Positions 37,424 to 61,900 of a stretch of DNA of 64,000 bases are shown here, one piece after another (the stretch's first letter is position 1; the number at the start of each line of letters is the position of its first letter). The position numbers were made by a program, and so were the translations under genes. The DNA lies in the NCBI GenBank assembly GCA_032173965.1, contig CM063309.1:1931564-1995563 (forward strand), read 5' to 3'. Below the pieces are notes generated by a model, which was not told where the DNA came from, made no database searches, and saw only the letters and a program-made list of their open reading frames with translations. Source of the DNA: Sitta carolinensis (lineage: Eukaryota > Chordata > Aves > Passeriformes > Sittidae).

Positions 37424-37429
37424 AATAAA
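37424..37429 (+). terminator. ITGA7: ITGA7 poly(A) signal AATAAA
   Basis: CCCAATAAAAGGCG, the first plus-strand AATAAA after the stop, 610 bases downstream of it, followed by GT-rich sequence (CAGTGTCTGGGG). Confidence 0.82.
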
Positions 37430-37476
37430 AGGCGTTGACCCCACACAGACCCCGAGTGCTCCTTCAGTGTCTGGGG

Positions 37477-37880
37477 ATGGCGGCCATGATGGGAGTGGAG
37501 GCCGCCATGATGGGCGTGGCGACCGCCATGATGGGCGTGGCGACCTCCATGATGGGTGTGGAGGCCGCCATGATGGGAGTGGAGGCCGCCATGATGGGTA
37601 TGGAGGCCGCCATGATGGGAGTGGAGGCCGCCATGATGGGTGTGGAGGCCGCCATGATGGGAGTTGAGGCCGCCATGATGGGTGTGGAGGCCGCCATGAT
37701 GGGTGTGGAGGCCGCCATGATGGGAGTGGAGGCCGCCATGATGGGTATGGAGGCCGCCATGATGGGTATGGAGGCCGCCATGATGGGAGTGGAGGCCGCC
37801 ATGATGGGTATGGAGGCCGCCATGATGGGTGTGGAGGCCGCCATGATGGATGCGGCGGCTGCCATGATGGGAGTGGCCGG
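37477..37880. repeat. 21-bp (GAGGCCGCCATGATGGGAGTG) array, 19 copies, upstream of MCRS1
   Basis: Nineteen near-perfect copies of a 21-base unit. Being a multiple of three it is open on both strands (M-M-G-V-E-A-A on plus), but no start context or homology supports a protein. Each copy contains GCCGCCATGAT, close to the reverse form of the YY1 site (GCCGCCATnTT). It lies between the ITGA7 poly(A) signal and the MCRS1 promoter. Confidence 0.92.
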
Positions 37881-38014
37881 TTCTCCGTCAGGCCAGGCCG
37901 TGTCTCCCGGACTAACCGGACACGCCCTCACCCCACGGATCAATCCCGGCCGCTCCGGACCCGCCACAACCCCGGTACCGGCGCTTGAAGCGCAGCGAGC
38001 GCGGCCCTGCCCAC

Positions 38015-38144
38015 ACTCAAGATGGCGCCGCACCCTGAGGCCTCACCGGAACCTTCAACATGGCGGCGCCCACGGTGGCGTCAGTGACGTCACCATTTTT
38101 CCGTCACGGGCCGGAAGTGGCGGGGCCATGGCGGCGCGGGGCTG
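38015..38144 (+). promoter_or_regulatory. MCRS1: MCRS1 promoter and noncoding first exon
   Basis: Unique CpG-rich sequence with AAGATGGCGCC (38019-38029) and AACATGGCGGCG (about 38057), both YY1-like; CRE TGACGTCA (38085-38092); and ETS sites ACCGGAA (38045) and CCGGAAGTG (38111-38119). TATA-less, housekeeping type. A donor GGGGCTG|GTGAGG at 38145 probably ends a noncoding first exon; an upstream ATG at 38128 would encode M-A-A-R-G and is probably not the main start. Confidence 0.7.
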
Positions 38145-38339
38145 GTGAGGCCGAGGGGGATTTGGGGATTTGGGGACACCGGGGGGGATTTGGGGACACC
38201 GGGAGGGCCTTGGGGACACCGGGAGAGCCTTGGGAACAACGGTGGCGGCGGTCGGGGCGGGAGGACCGGGATCGAGTCGGCACCGGGCCGGGGATTGGGG
38301 CTGGGGGCGCCGTGAGGGCCCCGCGGTCTCCTCGGGGCC

Positions 38340-53919
<15,580 letters not shown>

Positions 53920-53943
<24 letters not shown>

Positions 53944-54735
53944 CACCAGAGTGGGACACCAGGGACACCAGAGTGGGACACCAGGGACACCAGTGACACC
54001 AGAGTGGGACACCAGGGACACCAGAGTGGGACACCAGGGACACCAGTGACACCAGAGTGGGACACCAGGGACACCGGGATGGGACACCAGGGACACCAGT
54101 GACACCAGTATGGACCAGCAGGGACACCAGTGACGACACCAGTGACACCAGGATGGGACCAGGATGGGACTGGGAACATCCCAGTGACACCAGGATGGGA
54201 CCAGGATGGGACTGGGAACATCCCAGTGACACCAGGATGGGACTGGGAACATCCCAGTGACACCAGGATGGGACCAGGATGGGACTGGGACGCTGCCAGT
54301 GACACCCTAAGGATACCAGTGCTCCCAGTTTGGAACTGGGACTGTCCCAGTGACCTCCCAGTGACACCAGAATGGGACTGGGACCATCCCAGTGACACCA
54401 GTTTGGGACTGGGAACATCCCAGTGACACCAGTTTGGGACTGGGACCATCCCAGTGACACCAGTTTGGGACTGGGACCATCCCAGTGACACCAGTTTGGG
54501 ACTGGGAACATCCCAGTGACACCAGTTTGGGACTGGGACCATCCCAGTGACACCAGTTTGGGACTGGGAACATCCCAGTGACACCAGGATGGGACTGGGA
54601 ACATCCCAGTATTCCCAGTTCAGCTCTGCTCCCATCCCAGTATTCCCAGTTCAGCTCTGCTCCCATCCCAGTATTCCCAGTTCAGCTCTGCTCCCATCCC
54701 AGTATTCCCAGTTTGGCTCTGGTCCCCTCCCATCA
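53920..54735 (+). repeat. (CCAGTGACACCAG...GGGACTGGGA) minisatellite in the MCRS1 3'UTR
   Basis: 53920-54130: CACCAGGGACACCAGAGTGGGA units. 54130-54600: ATGGGACTGGGAACATCCCA and GTGACACCAG units. 54600-54735: (GTATTCCCAGTTCAGCTCTG) units. Includes the stop codon at its left edge. Confidence 0.92.
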
Positions 54736-54860
54736 GGTCCATCAAGGGAGGAATTTTCCTGGAATTGCCCCCAAATTTTGGGATCTCCCCCCTCCAATCC
54801 CCTCAAATCCCAATTTCTCCTTCCCCACCCGAAATTCCCGATTTTTAAAGCTCCAATGTT

Positions 54861-54866
54861 TTTATT
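54861..54866 (-). terminator. SPATS2: candidate SPATS2 poly(A) signal AATAAA
   Basis: TTTATT on plus. The only unique AT-rich island between the two converging genes (54840-54900). About 0.85 kb beyond the presumed last SPATS2 coding exon. Confidence 0.55.
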
Positions 54867-54890
54867 GGATTTGTTCTCAAGTTTTCGTTC

Positions 54891-54896
54891 ATTAAA
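54891..54896 (+). terminator. MCRS1: candidate MCRS1 poly(A) signal ATTAAA
   Basis: ATTAAA, the commonest variant hexamer, about 950 bases after the MCRS1 stop and 25 bases from the minus-strand AATAAA. A perfect AATAAA also occurs at 55049-55054 and is an alternative. Confidence 0.5.
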
Positions 54897-55089
54897 GGGG
54901 AAAAAAAATCCCAAAAAAAACCCCAAAACTTGGAAAAAAGTGGAAAAAAAAAAAGGGGAGGAACTTCCCTCATTGTCCCAAAAATTCCCCAAATTTCCCA
55001 AAAAATGTTGGGGCTGGGATTGGGGTTTGGGGAGGGGGAAATTCCTGAAATAAATTCCAGAGAAAATCCAAAAATCCCGGAGTGTTTTT

Positions 55090-55480
55090 TGGGGGGGTTG
55101 TGTGTGGAATCCTAAAGGGAAATCCCAAATCCCAAAGGGAAATCCCCAATTTTGGGGGGACATCCCAAATCCCACAGGGAATATTCCCAGATTTTGGGGG
55201 GGGGGGGTGTCAGGAAGGGAAATCCCCAAAATCCCACAGGGAACATTCCCAGATTTCCAAGGGATCATCCCAAAATCCCCAAGGGGGAAAATCCCAAATC
55301 CCACAGGGACCCAATCCCCAAATCCTGCAGGGGAAATCCCCAAATTTTGGGAACTCCCAAATTCCAGAGGCACATCCCAGATTTTTGGGGTCGGGACGGG
55401 ACATTCCCAAAATCCCAGCAGGAATTCCCAAATCCCAAATCCCTCCCAGCCCATTCCCTGCCCCGGCTCTTCCCTCGCTG
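55090..55480. repeat. (CCCAAATCCCACAGGGAA) degenerate repeat
   Basis: Units of 25-45 bases with AATCCCAAATCCCACAGGGA and CCCCAAATTTTGGG. Probably SPATS2 3'UTR in antisense. No coding evidence. Confidence 0.75.
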
Positions 55481-55699
55481 CCAGCACGAGGTTGGGATTT
55501 TGGGATTTTGGGATTTTGGGGGGAAAAAAAATCCGGGATTGGGACAAAACCAAACCCCAAAAAATCGCAGTGGGAAAAACACGGGAAAAGGGAAAAAATG
55601 GGGAAAAAAATGGGAAAAAATGGGGAAAAATGGAAAAAAAAGGGGGGAAATGGCACAAAAGTGGGAATTGTAAACGTTCCCAGGATGGGATCCCAAATC

Positions 55700-55955
55700 C
55701 CAATCCCAAAGTTTGGGGTTCAGGAATCGGGGCGGCTCCTGCGGGGCCTCCCCGGGCGGCTCCGGGGGCGTTTGGGCATTTGGGGGCTCCCGGGGTTTTT
55801 GGGATTTTTGGGGCTCCCGGGGTTTTTGGGATTTTTGGGGCTCCCGGGGTTTTTGGGGTTTTGGGGATTTTTGGGGTTTTTGGGATTTCCCGGGGGGTGC
55901 TGGGGGGAGGGGCGGGTCCGGCTGCTCCCGGAGGTTTCCGGCTCCGCTGGGGGGG
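55700..55955 (-). CDS. SPATS2: possible last SPATS2 exon
   Basis: After CCGCAG (55957-55956) the minus strand reads P-P-Q-R-S-R-K-P-P-G, then a P-K-T-P-G-A-P-K-I repeat coded by a 27-base minisatellite. In another frame it ends M-P-K-R-P-R-S-R-P-G-R-P-R-R-S-R-P-D-S then stop. Human ends R-K-P-R-T-S-Q-T-E-A-V-N-S, so a basic C-terminus is plausible, but the phase-correct frame has no stop nearby. Tentative. Confidence 0.3.
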
Positions 55956-58900
55956 CTGCGGGAAAAGGGGGGAATGGTCCCAAATCCTGAGGAATCCCAA
56001 ACCCTGGGAAAAGGGGGGAATGGTCCCAAATCCTGAGGAATCCCAAACCCTGGGAAAAGGGGGGAATGGATCCCAAATCCTGGGAAATCCCAAATCCTAA
56101 AGGGGGAAAAGGTCCAATAGACCCAAATCCTGGATGATCCCAAATCTGCGGAATGGAATGATCCAACCTATCCCAAGCACCCATCCCATCCGATCCGACC
56201 CAATTCCCTGTTCCCACCCCCAATGTCCTGCCTGATCCCAACATTCCCAATCCCAAACCCCATCCTACCCAATCCCCTGTCCCAAACCCCAGTCCCTTCC
56301 TAAACCCAATCCCGATTCCCAATCCCCGATCCCAATCCCATTCCCAAACCCCATCCCCATACCCAATCCCCAATCCCATTCCCAAATCCCGATCCCGATT
56401 CCAACCCCAATCCCAACCCCTAATCCACAATCCCATCCCAAATCCATCCTGATCCCAAAACCCAATCCCGATCCTAATCCCAATCCTCCAATCCCTGATC
56501 CCAACCCAATCCCACATCCCAAACCCCAATCCCTGATCCCAAACCCCAATCCCAGATTCCAAACCCCAATCCCTGATCCCAGATCCCAATCCCTGATCCC
56601 AAACCCCAATCCCAGATCCCAAACCCCAATCCCAGATCCCAACCCCAATCCCCAATCCTGATCCCAAGTCCCAGATCCCAAATCCCAATCCCTGATCCCA
56701 AATCCCAAACCCTGATCCCAAATCCCAATCCCTGATCCCAGATCCCAATCCCAAACCCCAATCCCCAATCCCAGACCCCAATCCCAGATCCCAAATCCCA
56801 ATCCCTGATCCCAGATCCCAATCCCCGATCCCAATCCCACAATCCCAGATCCCAAATCCCCAATCCCCAATCCCGCTGTTCCAGCCCCACCTGTGGGGCC
56901 GGCAGTGGCTCCGTCGGGGCCGCGCCGTCCTCGGGGCATCCCGGGAATTCTGGGGGGCCTGGGGGGGATCCTGGGGCTGATCCCGAGAATCCTGGGGCTG
57001 ATCCTGGGGGTGATCCCGAGGTTGATTCCAAGGTGGATCCCAAGGTTGATCCCGAGGTTGATCCCAGAGCTGATCCTGCCGGGCTGGCGGGGCCGGAGCT
57101 GCAGCGGGAGTGGCTGGAATAGCTCAGCCTGGGGTGGGAAACTGGGGAGAGAGGAGACACTGGGAATACTGGGAATACTGGGAATGGGAATACTGGGAAT
57201 ATTGGAAATACTGGGAGCACTGGGACTGGGGCCAGGCTCCAGGTGGGACCCCAGACCCACCCAGATCCTGTGGGATTTTCCTGGGATTTTCCCCCAGAAT
57301 TCCCAGGTAAATTTTTCCCCAATTCCCAGGTGGATTTTCCCAGAATTTCCAGGTGGACTTCTCCTGTGATTCCTCCTGAATTCCCAGGTGGATTTTCCCA
57401 GGGATTCACCCAGAATTCCCCGGTGGATTTCCCCACATTCCCAGGTGGATTTTCCCCACATTCCCAGGTGGATTTTTCCCACATTCCCAGGTGGATTTTC
57501 CCCACATTCCCAGGTGGATTTTCCCCAGGATTTCCCCACATTCCTCCAGGTGGATTTTCCCCATTCCCAGTGGATTTTCCCGGGATTTCCCCCATTCCCA
57601 CCGTGCCCGAAGGCGCCGATGCTGCCCCGCAGCCCCTCCAGGTGGATTTTCCCCATTCCCAGTGGATTTTCCCGGGATTTCCCCCATTCCCACCGTGCCC
57701 GAAGGCGCCGATGCTGCCCCGCAGCCCCTCCAGGTGGATTTTCCCCATTCCCAGTGGATTTTCCCGGGATTTCCCCCATTCCCACCGTGCCCGAAGGCGC
57801 CGATGCTGCCCCGCAGCCCCTCCAGGTGGATTTTCCCCATTCCCAGTGGATTTTCCCGGGATTTCCCCCATTCCCACCGTGCCCGAAGGCGCCGATGCTG
57901 CCCCGCAGCCCCTCCAGGTCGCAGCCGAAGCGCCCGGCCCGGCCCAGCTCCTCATCGAACTTGCGCTCGCTGACAAAGTGCTGGGAACACGGGAAAAACG
58001 ACGGAAACACAGTGGGAATGGGGAAACAATGGAGAAAACACACGGGAAAACCAGTGGGAATGGGGAAACAACGGAGAAAACAACGGGGAAACCAGTGGAA
58101 TGGGAAACAACGGGAAAAACAACGGGAAAACCAGTGGAATGGGGAAACAACGGAAAAACGACGGGAAAACCAGTGGGAATGGGAAACAACAGGAGAAACA
58201 ATGGGGAAAACAGTGGGAATGGGGAAACAACGGAAAAACAATGGGAGAAACAATGGGAAAAACAATGGAAAAACAATGGGAAAAACAATGGGAAAAACAA
58301 TGGAAAAACAATGGGAAAAACAATGGGAAAAACAATGGGAATGGGAAACAATGGGAAAACACAATGGGAGAAACAATGGGAGAAACAATGGGATCCATTG
58401 GGAATGGGAAGCTAGGGGTTGGAATTCCCCTGGGATCAGGGTGGGAATTCCTGGGGGATCAGAGTGAGAATTCCTAGGGATTTGGGCAGGAATTCCTAGA
58501 GGAATGGGCAGGAATTCCTGGAATTCCCAGGGGATTGGGTGGGAATTGCCCTGGATCAGGGCAGGAATTCCCAGGGGATCAGGGCAGGAATTCCCGGGGA
58601 TCAGGGCAGGAATTCCTGGGAATCAGGGCAGGAATTCCCAGGGATCAGGCAGGAATTCCCGGGGATCAGGGCAGGAATTCCCGGGGGATCAGGGCAGGAA
58701 TTCCCGGGGGATCAGGCAGAATTCCTGGGGGATCAGGGCAGGAATTCCCAGGAATTCCCTGGGATCACCTTGATGTCTGCCGGAGTCCAGGAGCTGCTCC
58801 TCGCTCATGCCGGAAGGCGGCCCGTGAGAGCGCGCAGAGCCTCGGCCCGGGCCTGCCGCACCGACAGCAGATCCACTGGGAATGAAATGGGAAAAATGGG

Positions 58901-61900
58901 AATGAAAATGGGAATAAAATCCATCAGAGCCTCGGCCCGGCCTGCCGCACCGACAGCAGATCCACTGGGAATGAAATGGGAAAAATGGGAATGAAAATGG
59001 GAATAAAATCCATCAGAGCCTCGCCCGGGCCTGCCGCACCGACAGCAGATCCACTGGAATGAAATGGGAAAAATGGGAATGAAAATGGGAATAAAATCCA
59101 TCAGAGCCTCGGCCCGGGCCTGCCGCACCGACAGCAGATCCACTGGGAATGAAATGGGAAAAATGGGAATGAAAATGGGAATAAAATCCATCAGAGCCTC
59201 GCCCGGGCCTGCCGCACCGACAGCAGATCCACTGGGAATGAAATGGAAAAATGGGAATGAAAATGGGAATAAAATCCATCAGAGCCTCGGCCCGGGCCTG
59301 CCGCACCGACAGCAGATCCACTGGGAATGAAATGGGAAAAATGGGAATGAAAATGGGAATAAAATCCATCAGAGCCTCGGCCCGGGCCTGCCGCACCGAC
59401 AGCAGATCCACTGGAATGAAATGGGAAAAATGGGAATGAAAATGGAATAAAATCCATCAGAGCCTCGGCCCGGGCCTGCCGCACCGACAGCAGATCCACT
59501 GGGAATGAAATGGGAAAAATGGGAATGAAAATGGGAATAAAATCCATCAGAGCCTCGGCCCGGGCCTGCCCACGACAGCAGATCCACTGGGAATGAAATG
59601 GGAAAAATGGGAATGAAAATGGGAATAAAATCCATCAGAGCCTCGGCCCGGGCCTGCCGCACCGACAGCAGATCCACTGGGAAAATGGGAAAAATGGAAT
59701 GAAAATGGGAATAAAATCCATCAGAGCCTCGGCCTGGGCCTGCCGCACCACAGCAGATCCACTGGGAATGAAATGGGAAAAATGGGAATGAAAATGGAAT
59801 AAATCCATCAGAGCCTCGGCCCGGCCTGCCGCACCGACAGCAGATCCACTGGGAAAAGTGGGAATAAAAATGGAAAAATGGGAATAAAATCCATCAAGCC
59901 TCGCCCGGGCCTGCCGCACCGACAGCAGATCCACTGGGAATGAAATGGGAATAAAAATGGGAATAAAATGGGAATAATCCATCAGGGAACCCAGCCTGGG
60001 CCTGCTGCAGGGACAGCAGATCCACTGGGAATGAAAATGGGAATAAAATGGGAATGAAAATGGGAATTATTGGGAATAAAATCCATCAGGGCCTGCCACA
60101 GGGACAGCAGATCCATTGGGAAAAAATGGGAATAAAACCTGGGAATTACTGGGGAAAAAACCCTTGGAATTTAGGGAAAAAGCCTTGGGAATTGGGGAAA
60201 AAAACCCCCAGGAACTGGGTAAAGAAACCTTGGAATTCAGGGGAAAAAAAAACACTGGAATTTAGGGAAAACCCTTGGAATTTAGGGAAAACCACTGGAA
60301 TTGGGAAAAACCCTGGGAATTGGAGAATAAACCCTGGGATTTAGGGAATTTCACCTGGGAAATGGGGGAAAATCCTGGGAAAACTGGGAATTCTGGATGG
60401 GAAAAGCAGATGGGAAATGGGGAATTCTCTTCCCAGCCTCTCAGGAATCCTGGGAATTCCCTCCCAGCTCCTGAATTCAGGAATTTTGGGAATTTTGCTC
60501 ACTTGCTTCTGCCTTGACTTTGTCCATCTCAGCCAGCAGAGCCACCTCCCGATCCATGAGGCTGGAATGGGGAAAAATGGGAAAAAAAATGGGAAAAACA
60601 GGGAAAAATGGGGGAAATTGGGATAAAAACAGGGAAAAATGGGGAATAAATGGGAAAAAACCGGGGAAAATTGGGGGAAAACAGGGAAAAGGGAGAGGGT
60701 TTGGATGGAATGGGGAAAAAGGGAGGGAAATTCGGGAAAAATTGGGAAAAAGGGGAAAAAAAAAGGAAAAGCAGGAAAGGGAGGGGCAGGGAGTGGCCGC
60801 GAGAGGGCGCCCGGACCCGCGGGAAAGGGAAAATCGGGAATGGGAGCAGGAAGAGAATTTTTTTCCCATAAAATTCCCTTAAATCCTCTTTTCTTATCAT
60901 CCCTCACCTCCAGCCCATCCTAAAAACATGGAATTCCCAAATTCCCAGATTTCCCATCAGCTCTGGAGCTCCCAGAATGTTCCTCTCACCTCGGGGGCTC
61001 TGCAGCCCAAACCCCCCAGGATCTCCAGAATCCCAAATTCCCAGGATCCCAGATTCCAAACTCCCAAATTCCCAGATTCCCCAATCCCAAACCTCAGGAA
61101 TTTGGGGAATGTTGTGATTCCCCACCAGCTCTGGAGCTCCCCGAAGGCTCCCCTGACCCTCCTCAGGGAGCTCTCCACCCCAAACCCCTGGAATTCTCCA
61201 ATCCCCGATCCCAGCCCAGCCGCGATTCTCAATTCCTCAATTCCCCATTCCCAAATTCCCAAACTCCCAGAATTCCCACATTCCCAAATGTTGGAATGTT
61301 GTGATTCCCCACCAGCTCTGGAGCTCCCCAAAGGCTCCCCTCACTCTCCTCAGGAGCTCTCCACCCCAAACCCCCAGAATTCTCCGATCCCCGATCCCAG
61401 CCCAGCCGCGATTCCCAATTCCCCAATTCCAATTTCCCAGATTCCCATGTTCCCAAATTCCCAGAATTCCCAAATTTCGGGAATGTTGTGATTCCCCACC
61501 AGCTCTGGAGCTCCCCAAAGGCTCCCCTGACCCTCCTCAGGGAGCTCTCAACCCCAGAATTCTCCGATCTCCGATCTCAGCCCAGCCGCGATTCCCCATT
61601 TCCCCAATCCCAAACTCCCAAACTCCCAGAATTCCCACATTCCACATTCCCAAATGTTGGAATGTTGTGATTCCCCACCAGCTCTGGAGCTCCCCAAAGG
61701 CTCCCCTCACTCTCCTCAGGGAGCTCTCCACCCCAAACCCTCCAGAATTCTCCGATCCCCGATCCCAGCCCAGCCGCGATTCCCAATTCCCCAATTCCAA
61801 TTTCCCAGATTCCCATGTTCCCAAATTCCCAGAATTCCCAAATTTCGGGAATGTTGTGATTCCCCACCAGCTCTGGAGCTCCCCAAAGGCTCCCCTGACC

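Noticed and set aside
37435..38148. Protein gene with M-M-G-V-E-A-A repeats
   Set aside because: In frame only because the unit is 21 bases; both strands are open, and it overlaps a promoter and a poly(A) signal. Kept as a low-interest note.
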